From: Eleusine coracana subsp. coracana
Taxonomy: Eukaryota > Streptophyta > Magnoliopsida > Poales > Poaceae
Length of the DNA: 64,000 nt
Reading direction: 5' to 3'
Assembly (NCBI GenBank): GCA_032690845.1
Contig: CM064424.1
Coordinates: forward strand, 44,033,511 to 44,097,510
The translations under genes and the position numbers were made by a program. Below, one piece after another: positions 34,583-44,941 of the stretch. The first letter of the stretch is position 1. Each line of letters opens with the position of its first letter. The notes below the pieces were generated by a model. It had not been told where the DNA came from and did no database searches. It saw only the letters and a list, made by a program, of their open reading frames with translations.

Positions 34583-34610
34583 CCAATAGGTCATCTAGCC
34601 CTTATAAAAA
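34583..34610 (+). promoter_or_regulatory. Promoter of the Tat-2 antisense gene
   Basis: CCAAT at 34583-34587 and TATAAAAA at 34603-34610 lie 138 bases before the ATG at 34748, oriented opposite to gag-pol. The leader between them is pyrimidine-rich near 34630-34660. This would drive transcription of the antisense gene independently of the LTR. Confidence 0.65.
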
Positions 34611-34747
34611 GGGCCTCCAAACAGCCGCACCCCTTCTTCTTCATTTTGCCGCCGCCGCCTTCTTGCACACACAAACTCTAGATCTCAAGAGTCCATTTCC
34701 GCCCCAAGGCTCCACGCAGCTGCTTCCACCGCACTCGAACAAGAGCG

Positions 34748-37700
34748 ATGGCCCCGAAGCGCACCCGCCAAAGCTATAAGGCGCAATCCCAGAAGCAAGC
34801 TTCCCCTGAGAAGGGCGAGGAAGAAGAGCCAATCTTCGACATCCCCGCCGCCATCAAGGAGTTCCCCGTGTCAACCATGGATTCAGAGAAAATCAACAGA
34901 CTGGTGATTGACGACGTGTTGGAGGATCATCAGACCGGAGAATGGATCGAGGCTATAGGTCAGAAATTTCCTCAACCTCCTGTCGACCAAATCATGGTTT
35001 TCTCCTCCTTTTTCTATCGTGGATTTGGGATCCCTTGTTGCGACTTCTTTCGTGGTCTCCTGTTCTTCTATGGCATCAATCTTGTCAATCTGAATCCAAA
35101 TTCCATCTTACATATTGCTATCTTCATTCACCTGTGTGAGGTGTTCTTGGGGATTTACCCTCATTTTGATACCTTCAAAGAACTATTTGTTTTGAAATCA
35201 AACAACAATAATGTTATAGGAGGGGCCGGATTCCAACTTAGGAATAAATCCAAATACGTTGATGTACCACTTCCATCAATGAACAAAGGCTGGCACGCAG
35301 ACTGGTTTAGCCATGGAAACCATGCTCCACCTTTATCAGAGACTACGGCCGAAGCCCCCAAGCCACGACCCGAGTGGTCAGCCAAGGCCCATCCAAACAA
35401 AAAGTCTCAAGTTGATGCCATATTGGAACACATTGCCTATCTCAAGTCCCAAGGTTACACTGGCGTAAATATTGCCGCAAGCTTCATATATCGCCGCGTG
35501 CAGCCTATTAAAAAACGTCATGTTCCTGGATGGAAGTTCGAACTAGGTTCAGACCCCACCATAGAAGTGCCAGAAACATTGTCAGAAAGGGAATTAACAT
35601 TGCGGCTGGAAAACATATTTTCTTCACTACTTGGTTGGACTCCAGCTAGTGTGAAATGTGGACATCATTCCAAGACTGGCAGGAGTCTAGTAAGTTATCC
35701 ACTTCTGTGCTTAAAAAGTCAATACTTCATGCATTATGTTCAGCAATGAATATTACGTAACTTATATTGCAGAACCTTGATGTATACGTGTCCAACCCCC
35801 CTCTGCCGCCGATGCCGCAAAAGAAATCTCCCACTCAACCATCAGCTCTCAAGCGTCGAAAGGCACATATTGAAGATTCTGATGAAGAAGAATCGCTGGC
35901 TGAAAGAGTAGCCAGACTTCAAGCGGAGGCAAAGAAGAAAACTCCAGAGAAAACCTCCACCACTCGACGAGCCATGGATGATGAAGGACAAAATCAGCCG
36001 AGTGAAACTAGCAAGACAGGCAACCATGAGACGGCGCCAGACATGACAGGCGCCCCAAGGCCAACCAGCCCACCACCAAGAGTGTCAGGCATTAAATTCA
36101 AATGCCGCTCAAGGTAAACAAATCAATATAACTTAAAGCTTAACTATCCATTTGACTGAAATATGTAAGTTTTGTCAAATTGGCAGGTCGTCCGGGTAGT
36201 CGTCTTTTGAAGAAGTTCTGGCACAAAGTCCAGTTCCCGAAAAAGCCCAGGAGACACCACAGGCCGGGTCATCCAAAGATGATGTCCTAGACCACTCGGC
36301 AAAGAAACCGAGTGAAAAAGGTGCACCCGAATCCACTCAGCCAGAAGATAATCAAGCTAAATCACCCAACATCCTGGACCTGAATACATCTGAGATGGCA
36401 ATGGGTATTGATACTCCTGCCTCCACCGAGCCCGAAGAGCCATCACTGGTGTTTGAATCTATGCCAGAGCCAACATATGAATATCCAATCGGTCCGGAGG
36501 AAAATGTCACGCCAACTCCTATTCACCGAGTGGTAAGAGAAGGTGCCGCAGACCAGCCAACGCCGATTAGATCAATATATCATAGTGGCCAATTTGCCAT
36601 CACCGGATTTGATGAGTCGGCAGAGCAAGCAGATTTGAAAATTTTTGAAGAGCAAATTGAAAAAGCCTATCATTCCTTCCATGTATTCCGTCCTTTTTGT
36701 CAATAATAATCACCGTTCCTGGTTATGAAATTTCAAACATATAACTTGCCATTATTACAGGCTCTAAAAACTCATATGGCCAACAAGACCAAGCTTCTGG
36801 AACTTGTCGAGAGGCATTGTGCAAAAGCCATTGATTTAGAAGACCAATGTGCCAAAGAGAGACTGGAAGTAGGGCGCTTATCAGTAGCGCTAAAAGCCCG
36901 TTCATCTCAAGTTGATGAACTTCAATTCAAGCTACAAGGTATGAGACCAATATAGCTTATACCTCACACGTTATCTGTGTGACATGAACATTTAACCTCG
37001 TCCATACAGAGGCGTCACGATGACTGGAACTAAAACAAAAACAAGATGCCCAGGCAACCGCACAAATTGCAAGTCTTGAAGGCCGCATAAGAGAACTAGA
37101 GTCATCTTCCCAAGCTCTTGAAACTTTGAAGGCCGAAAATCAAGAGTTACAAAAGCAGATCCAGGACTCGGCAGAGATCAAGAGGAATTTTAAAAAGCTT
37201 AAAGACGATCTCAAAACAATGCAAGAAAAACAAAATTTGTGGAAGGAAAGAGCAGAAGGTAAAAATGAATTTACCTATATGTACAGGAGTATATTTATGC
37301 ACTAAAATGATTGTTACTAACAGGCGCTGAAGAAATAATAAAAAGCTAGAAAGAAAGGAACATAAAGCTGGAAATTGAAGTTATCAAAGCTGAGAAGATT
37401 TTCAAAAAGGCTGTGGATGGGCTAAACCAATTCCAAAAAGCCTTCAATAAAATTGAAAAGCAAAAAGAAGAGTATAAGGACAAAGTCGCCACCCTGGAGG
37501 CTGAGAAAATAGAAGCCGAGAAACGCCTAAGAGGTAAATGTTTATTCAACTAATACCTTGATATTGAATTCCATTGTGTTGGACATATATGATTATGGTG
37601 GTGATGTAGGATCAAAGAGGTCCTATGAGCTATTGCAGAAGAAATTTATAGAGGGTGATGAAAACCTTCGATGGTCTCTTGCAGCTCTTTAGAAGGATGC

Positions 37701-38004
37701 AGAAGTGGTCGCCCAATACATATATCCTGAAGAAAAACCACCTCGATGTCGGGACCTGTTGACGAGGCTACAAGGAGCACCCGGCCGACTGAAAGAACAT
37801 GCTCGACATGTTGCAGAACTAGCCGGCGCACAGGTTCTGGCAATTGCAAAGTCCCACATCCCCAACATAGAGTTAGATGTGGTAGCCGAAGGCTTTCATG
37901 AAGATCTCTCTGATGAGCAATGTGAAGCTCTCGTGGCTGAGGCGCAAAAAACAGCTCACATATTAGCCGACCAGATAGAGCTAGATCCTTTACCTAAATT
38001 GTAA
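34748..38004 (+). pseudogene. Tat-2 antisense seven-exon gene (PF04195-like, about 936 codons)
   Basis: Start is ATG at 34748. Exons: 34748-35689, 35773-36113, 36187-36682, 36761-36938, 37010-37258, 37324-37533, 37610-38004. Every intron has GT and AG ends (the first donor is GTAAGT), and all six junctions keep one frame, 2811 nt in total. Exon 1 has a basic N-terminus (APKRTRQSYKAQSQKQ) and the PF04195-type domain (about residues 70-180). Exons 2-3 are charged and Pro/Ser-rich. Exons 4-6 form coiled coil. Exon 7 ends ...LDPLPKL and a normal stop. In-frame stops at 36197, 37021, 37347 and 37690 show decay. The role is unknown. It runs towards the end of pol (38477), 470 bases away. Confidence 0.82.
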
Positions 38005-38476
38005 AAAATCATAGAGCTTAAAATACTGTGTTACAGCTTTGATATTGTAATATAATCAATGTTCGATAGACCGCTAAGGTCTAGATTCATTACTAGTATT
38101 GTAATGAATTTTTGGTTCGTGCTGCTTCATATATGTATTGTATGAACTCGTGTTAGACACTCACAACCAATACACAACTCATGTCAGCCCTCTAAAAAAT
38201 GCCCCCAATAGTCAATATGAACCATGGAGACTAAGAACTCACTCGGTCAAGCATATGCGAATTAGGAGAATTGCCTTGGCCCCTAACAGACGGCAAGAAC
38301 CCTGGGGACTAAGTAACCCGCTTGGTCGACATGCACGAATTAGAGTGATACCAAGTATCAGAATTTGAGTCATGATGTATATAACAATTATTCACAGAAT
38401 TCATAAATTGAAAAATCAAATTTCATGACTATTGTGTATATATATTGAATAATAGAAATATAATAAATTATAATTA
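38005..38476. other. Convergent gap between the antisense gene and integrase
   Basis: AT-rich non-coding stretch that presumably holds the 3' ends of both transcription units. Possible weak plant poly(A)-type words (TGTAAT, AATATAATCAATG) lie at about 38046-38060 and 38098. No gene seen. Confidence 0.45.
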
Positions 38477-39816
38477 CTAAGTATAAAAACGACATAGCTC
38501 TGAAACATTCCAGGAACTTTGAAGGTTCAATCCGTCTTCATTCATCAATCGATAGGCGCCTGGCCGAGTGATTTCCTTTATAATAAAAGGTCCTTCCCAT
38601 GGAGGTGATAGCTTATGCTTGCCGACCTTAGACTGAACTTGCTTCAGAACAAGGTCGCCAATAGAAAAACCCCGTGTAAGAATGTTTTTGTCGTGATAAC
38701 ATTGCAAACTTTGCTGGTACTTTGCCAACCGAATTACAGTGGCATCCCGCTGTTCCTCCAACAATAACAAGTTGTCACACCTATAGTCATTTGAGGTTTT
38801 TTTCGTCATACGCTACCACACGGGGGGAGGCAAAAAGAATCTTAGTGGGTAACATGGCTTCTGAGCCATAAACCAGAGAAAACAGAGTGTCTAGTGGCAT
38901 GACTTACGTTGGTTCTAAGCCCCCACAACACAGATGGTAATTCTCGAACCCATCGTTGAGCGTACTTTTCCAATCGATCAAATATACGAGGCTTAATTCT
39001 AGAAAGCAGGAGGCCATTTGCTCTCTCAACCTGACCATTGCTCTGTGGATGGGCGGCCGAGGCATAACCAATCTTAAAACCGACTCGGCCCGCAAACTCT
39101 TTAAACTCCTCTGCTGTGAATTGAGTACCATTGTCAGTGATTATCTTGTGAGGGGCACCAAACCGAGTGACTATTTCGGTCATAAACTCAATGGCCTTCT
39201 TTGCCAAAATCTTATCGACTGGCTTTGCTTCGATCCATTTAGAAAACTTATCCACTGCTACGAAAAGGTGAGTAGAAACCCCTTAAGCTTTCATGGAAGG
39301 TCCGATAATGTCTAAACCCCACACTGAAAATGGCCAAGTTATTGGTATATTTTGAAGCTCTGTAGCAGGTACGTGCATCTGACGAGCAAAGAACTGACAA
39401 CCTTCACACTTTCGGACAATTTCCTTGGCATCAGTGTCGACGGTCGGCCAATAAAAACCTTGCCTCATTGCCTTGGCTGCAATTGTGGATGGGCCTGCGT
39501 GATTCCCACAAATGTCAGCGTGGATGTTTCCTAATATAGCTATGCCTTCAACCTGAGACAAGCATTTCATCAGTACTCCATGTGGGCTTTGCTTGTACAG
39601 GTGATGGTCAACTATATGATATGAACGTGACATGTGAATAATCCGGAGGGCTTCGTCTTTGTTGGTCGGTAATGTATCATGATCTAGATAATCAATAAAG
39701 GGAGTTCGCCAATCAACCTCAATGACAGCTACATGCGGTGCTAGACCCAAGTTTGGCCAGTTCGTCCGCTTCTTCATTGTACTTTTGCAGGACATGTTTA
39801 TACTCAATGTCATCAA
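38477..39816 (-). pseudogene. Tat-2 integrase
   Basis: The N-terminal zinc region (ADICGNHAGPST ... CEGCQFFARQ) and GLDIIGPS with the first catalytic Asp lie at 39283-39816. The core with DKFSKWIEAKP, the second Asp in DNGTQFTAEEF and the Glu in QVERANGLLLSRI is at 38842-39255. The C-terminus, with GDLVLKQVQ and KLSPPWEGPFIIKEI, is at 38477-38809. Two stops or frame breaks (about 39260-39290 and 38810-38840) separate the parts. It would insert cDNA into chromosomal targets. No chromodomain was seen. Confidence 0.9.
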
Positions 39817-40135
39817 ACTTGTCTTCGAGCTTCCGAACTTCGGTGTAGTAGGCTGTCATGCTTTCGTGGGAACAACACCACTCCTTCGTTACTTGATTTA
39901 TAACTAGCGCCGAGTTGCCAAACACGCTTATCCTTTGGACGCCGAGTGAGATAGCTGTCCGAAGTCCATGTAGCAGCGCCTCATACTCTGCAGCATTGTT
40001 AGAGGCACGAAAGTGCATTCAAAGAACGTACCGCAACTTGGCTCGTCAGGAGATTCTAGTATGACCCCTGCTCCGGCGCCTTCTAGTTGCAAGGAGCCAT
40101 CAAACGCCATCTTCCAATAGCATAATTCTTGTGAG
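39719..40135 (-). pseudogene. Tat-2 second (archaeal-type) RNase H
   Basis: The first part has KMAFDGSLQLEGAGAGVIL with the first catalytic Asp (about 40085-40130). After a frameshift near 40018 the second part has NNAAEYEALLHGLRTAISLG with the catalytic Glu, then VFGNSALVINQV and YKHVLQKYNEEADELAKLG. A second RNase H of this type after the usual one is a hallmark of the plant Tat lineage. Confidence 0.85.
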
Positions 40136-41565
40136 TCAAGAGGTAACTCACATTCTGTCCACTCGGCGACAAAGTCCAACAAAGCTTGACCTTTTATCGA
40201 ATCACGTGACTTAAATGTGATATCATATGATCCAAGCTCAATAACCCATTTGGCAATTTTCCCAGTGGCCTCTCTATTGTGAAGCAATTTGCCTAGGCCG
40301 AATGACATGTGGACCTCAATTGGATGATCCTCAAAGTAACGCTTCAACTTCCTAGATGTCATCAGTAATGCATAAATTAACTTCTGAAGTTGGAAGTACC
40401 GTACCTTGGATTCTGATAAGACTTCACTGATGAAATATACTGGTCGTTGCACCTTTTGAGCCTTGCCATCTTCCGCCCGCTCCACCGCCAGCACAGTACT
40501 GACAACGTGTTTGGTTGCAGAAATGTACAGCTGCAACAGTTCCTTTGGCTCCGAGGGAGTTAAGACTGGAGGACGACTAATATAAGCCTTAAAATTATCC
40601 AAAGCTTTCTATGCGTCGTCATTCCAGATGAATGATCCTTGCTTCTTGAGCAATCGAAAGAAAGGTAAGCCTCGGACGCCGAGCCGAGATACAAACCGAC
40701 TGAGCGAAGCCATACAACCGGTGAGCTTTTGAATGTCTTTTTGCGAGTGTGGAGGTCCCATTCGTAATATGGCATTTACCTTTTCTGGATTAGCTTCAAT
40801 CCCTCTGTCTGATACCAAAAAACCAAGTAATTTTCCTGATGGGACCCCAAAGACACATTTTTTTGGATTTAACTTTATGTTGTATTTCTGAAGGTTGCTG
40901 AATGTTTCATCTAGGTCGGATATTAAGTCGGTGGAGAGCCGAGTCTTGACTACCACGTCATCAACGTAAGCCTCGACATTCCTTCCTATCTGATTGTGCA
41001 AACATCGCTGCATAGTCCGCTGGTAGGTGGCGCCAGCGTTTTTCAGGCCAAAGGGCATTGTTGTATAACAAAAGGCTCCGAACGGCGTGATAAACGAGGT
41101 TTTAAGCTGGTCGGATTGGTTTAAGGGAATCTGATGGTACCCTGAATAGGCATCTAAGAAGCACAACAAAGCGCATCCAGCCATCAAATTGACCACTTGA
41201 TCAATTCATGGGAGAGTGAAGGGATCCTTTGGACAAGCTTGGTTAAGGCCGGTGTAGTCCACACACATCCACCACTCCTTATTCTTCTTCTGCACCAGAA
41301 CTGGGTTAGCCAACCAGTCGGGGTGAAAAACTTCTTTGATGAAACTGGCTGCCAGCAGTCGGCCAATTTCTTTCCTAATCGCATCCTTTTGGTCTTGCGA
41401 GAATCGTCTAAGCCATTACCTTACTGGCTTGGCATTTTCACGAACGTGAAGTTTGTGCTCAGCTTTTTCCCTTGGAACACCTGGCATGTCAGAAGGTTTC
41501 CATGCAAATATATCTTTATTATTTCTAAGAAAAAGGATGACCGCGCTTTCCTATTTATCTCCTAA
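40136..41565 (-). pseudogene. Tat-2 reverse transcriptase and first RNase H
   Basis: From high to low coordinates: RRFSQDQKDAIRKEI-like start and WLANPVLV (about 41300-41420), FLDAYSGYHQIPLNQSDQL, TMPFGLKNAGATYQRTMQRC, and the catalytic EAYVDDVVVK at about 40950-40978. LLGFLVSDRGIEANPEK, IQKLTGCMASLSRFVSRLG, then RNase H with LLQLYISATKHVVSTVLAVE, VYFISEVLSESKVRY and LIYALLMTSRKLKRYF follow. Stops at about 41197, 40603-40608 and in the N-terminal part break it. Confidence 0.9.
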
Positions 41566-42240
41566 ATTGACCCCAATATTGGTGGTCTTAGATACATCAT
41601 TGTCATCTAGGCTAATCTTCTTGGACTCCACGGCGTCCGCCTGTACCGCAGTCTTCATTGTTTTCTTCGGAGCAGGGTCAAGTGTGGCCTCCTCCGCTGT
41701 TGCAATTGCTTCCTTCAGCTCGGCCAGCTCCGATGCTGCTACCATCTTCTCGATCAACTCACAACTGCCGTTGTCGCAGTCGTATGAAGTCCGGACATCC
41801 GAGTGGATTGATATGACACTGTTTGGTCCTGGCAGCTTCATCATCATATAAGGATAATGAGGTACTGCCATGAATTTAGCGATGGCTGGCCGTCCTATAA
41901 TGGCGTGATACGTAGAGTCAAGGTCGGCGACCTCGAAGGTAACTCGCTCCGTCCTGTAGTTTTCCCGAGTGCCGAAAGTCACGGGCAAAGTGATTTGTCC
42001 TAGAGAGACTGTTTGCATGCTCGGGATCACACCATGAAACGGTGATCGACTCGGCTTGAGGTCCGTTAAAGGTATGCCAAGCTCCTTGAAGGTTTTCACA
42101 AAAAGGATGTCCAGACTGCTACCACCATCTACTAGTACCCGATTTAGCCGGACTCGGTTAACAGTTGGCGTTAGCACTAAGGGATATTTCCCAGGCCTAG
42201 GGATGTGATCCGGATGGTCGGACCGATCAAAAGTAATTGG
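41551..42240 (-). pseudogene. Tat-2 aspartic protease
   Basis: VPITFDRSDHPDH leads into the 208-residue open part. The active-site segment is VLVDGGSSLDILF (about 42095-42140), D-G-G in place of D-T/S-G, a variant common in this lineage by memory. YHAIIGRPAIAKFMAVPHYPYMMMKLPG follows at about 41840-41910. An acidic tail (AATAEEATLDPAPKKT region) bridges to RT. It would release Gag and enzymes from the polyprotein. Confidence 0.85.
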
Positions 42241-44490
42241 AACCTCTGACCATCACAGATATTGAGGTACCACTGGTGAGACCAAGTGGACCTCTCTGTA
42301 GAGGACCTTCTGCTGACGCTTCGAGTCGGCCGTAGACCGGCCATGGATGTAATTGACCTCGCGTTCGGGGTCTTGGAAGTCCTCCTTGTCCTCGTCTTGG
42401 TTGTCCTTGTCTGAATCCTTTTTGCCACCCTTGGGGATCTAGGGGCGTTCTTTGCAGACCTTCAAGGCGTGATGGGCAAAATTTTTTAGCTTGAAACATT
42501 CCCTGGCTTTATGAGCTCTATCATGTAGCAGGCAAGGGCCATCGAGCATCTTATCGAAGTCATCCTAAGTGACTGCTTTCCTCCTGGTCGGGCGCTCGGT
42601 GGTGGCCACCGTTCGGTCTTGCTTGCGCTTCCTATCGCCGTCTTTGTTGTAATCGGATGGACCCGACTGGTTCCTCGGGGTCACGTCCTTGTACTGGCGA
42701 ACCTGAAATAGTGCCGAATTGCCAGCCGCATATTAGTCGGCCATAGTGAATAATTCCTTGGCTGACAGTCTGCTAGCGGCATCCAACCTTCCAATCTTCT
42801 TTATTAGGTCGTCGTCGCGGAGTCCTCTCTGGAAGGCGGCGACAACCTGAGCATCCGAGATGTTGGGGATGGTATTTTTCACTCGGCAGAAGCATTAGAT
42901 GCACTCTTGAAGAGGTTCCCGGTCTTGCTGCTTGATCCGGCCGAGTTCCTAGTGATTCCCTGGTCTATCGAAGGTGGCTTGAAAATTTGCCATGAACTAC
43001 CGACAAAGATCTACCCAGGAGGTGATAGAGTTATCAGGCAGATAAGTGAGCCAAGTTCTTGCTGCTGGGGCTAAGCACACGTGCATGTAGTTGGTCATGA
43101 CAAAGCTATCGCCGCCGAGAGCTCGTATGGCTGTCGAATAGACGTGAAGCCAGTCGCGCGGATCCGTCTTGCCGTCATACTTCTCAATGCTGACTGGCTT
43201 GAAGCCGACCGGCCAGCTGATGGTTCGAAGTTCCCGAGTGAAGGCTCGGATGCCAGCCTCCTCGTCATAATTGTCGGTGGTCAGAGTACATTCTCGTTCG
43301 CGGCCGGCCTCTCGGTAATATCTATCATCGCAGTAGCCCTCGTCCCGTCGATCGCGGTAATGATCTTCTAAATGTGGCTGCCGTCTGTTGTCACGCTCAT
43401 AGTCGATGTAACCGCGCCGACGCCGTTCATCTTCATACTCTCGGCGGACCGCATCGTCGTGCTCTCGGTATCTGTTGTCCAACCAAATCCGCGCATCATG
43501 TGGTGGTATGCCGTTGAACAGGTCGGCTCTCGGATGTCGATCATGGTACTCTGCAATGGGCCTACGTCGGGGAACAGTAGGCGGGGTTGCCTCCCGGTTG
43601 GAGCGCTGTCGGTCTCTTCTATCCTCCCTAGGCACAAAACTAGCAGCTCCAGAGACTGATTTAGTCGGCGATGACCGTGCCGCATACATCCCCAGAACAG
43701 CCGTGGCCCTGATATGCGCTTTCAATTGGTTGACCTGAGGTGTCAACTCTGGGGAGACTTGGATCAGGGGCTCTATTGTTTGCAGGAGAGTTGCCGCAGC
43801 TGTAATGTTGTGTTGTGGGGTCTTGAAGACGTCCTCACCATCAAGTTTTAAGGTGAGGTCTCCCATATCTATGTTTTGCATGACTCGGGGTCTCTACTGA
43901 GCGTCCGGTCTTCGAAGCAGGGGAGTGGCACCGTCTGGATCACCGTCTTCGAGGTCGGTTTCATGTTCGTCTACACGCGGCGCAGTACCGCGCGCGGCAG
44001 CATCCGCCGATGTTTCGCCATCTACTTGCCCCTGAGCGGCAGGTGCTACCATGAATACCTCATAGAAATCAGAGGAACAACTCTCTGAATCACTTGGCTC
44101 TTCAATCAAGTCGAGGAGTGACTCACTTTCAAGACCAATTGCTGCGATGAATCTTGATTCGTCGAAAAATTTGGGATCTTCGTTCGACTGGTCCGTGTGA
44201 CGAGCCAGGAGATCAACCGTAGTGTAACCCGAATTGGCCAAGGTTGCCAATCGGGGTATTGCGAACAACATTGAGTTGCCGCCTGGAAGGGTTTCCGCCT
44301 GGAAAGTTGTTGCCGCGTTGTTGAGGCCGAGCGGGAGTCGGCCAGCCGAATTGCTCTGGTCGGTCGAGGCAGCGTCCGAGTGGGCCGCGCCCTCACGCTT
44401 GACGAGGTTCCCGTGCTGGTCAGCGATGAGGCTAACAGTGCCAAAGCAGATCTTATCTCCCGGGCGGAACTTGATGTCGATGAAAGCCAT
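42241..44490 (-). pseudogene. Tat-2 gag
   Basis: ATG at 44490 (MAFIDIKFRPGDKICFG) lies 50 bases after the LTR. The frame is open to a TAG at 43891-43893, then continues from 43881 (MQNIDMGDLTLKLDGEDVF) with an Arg/Asp/Tyr-rich spacer (about 43300-43620) and the gag core at 42770-43230 (FKPVSIEKYDGKTDPRDWL ... RTWLTYLPDNSITSWVDL). Several stops follow 42997. A Lys-rich, knuckle-like Cys region is near 42480-42530. It would form the particle. Confidence 0.85.
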
Positions 44491-44519
44491 TGATTTCGGC
44501 GAAGCTACACTCAACGCTG

Positions 44520-44539
44520 CCCCTTCTTGGCGCGCCAAC
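44520..44539 (-). promoter_or_regulatory. Tat-2 primer binding site
   Basis: On the minus strand TTGGCGCGCCAAGAAGGGG directly follows the 5' LTR, at the right position and with the form of a primer site. I cannot assign the tRNA with certainty. It contains the palindrome TTGGCGCGCCAA. Confidence 0.65.
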
Positions 44540-44941
44540 TGTCGAGAGATATTTGCGATAGTAGATCTAGGTATGCGTATGAGTATAAAAGATCGATGGA
44601 CACACAAGACGCAAGGTTTAGATAGGTTCGGGCCTCCCGGAGGATAACAACCCTACGTCCTATATTCTGGAGTGTATTATTTGGGATGGTTCTCTCCAAA
44701 AGAGCCCCTGCCCTTCCTTATATATCCGGGGGGCAGGGTTATATGGTTAGTGTCTTAGTCGGTTACAACATGATCTCCGACTATGACACTCTCTCTAACT
44801 TTCTATCTCTAATATTGACTTGTCGTGTACTCCAAGTAACAATCCGAATAGTTATCTTCATGGGTCTTCATCTTTATTGGACCCTGGCCCACTCGGCAAT
44901 ATATCCGAGTGGCGAGGTATCCCTGGTATATACATGCCACA
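44540..44941 (-). repeat. Tat-2 5' LTR (402 bp)
   Basis: TG...CA ends at 44941 and 44540 (minus-strand order). A TATATAA-type box lies at about 44718-44724 on the minus strand. Pair of 33448-33849. Confidence 0.92.

Larger units (their letters stand above)
33448..44941 (-). mobile_element. Tat-2: full-length Ty3/gypsy Tat-type element with antisense gene
   Basis: TGTCGAGAG at 33448 and GCCACA at 44941 are flanked by ATATT (33443-33447, 44942-44946). The two 402-bp LTRs differ at roughly 20 positions by eye. On the minus strand the order is 5' LTR, primer site, gag, protease, RT, RNase H, second RNase H, integrase. Between integrase and the 3' LTR lies a plus-strand gene (34748-38004) with its own promoter. 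The dual RNase H and antisense ORF fit the Tat lineage. All domains carry stops or frameshifts. Confidence 0.92.

Noticed and set aside
43081..43738. Plus-strand open frames of 87-96 residues
   Set aside because: They are shadows of the Tat-2 gag on the opposite strand.
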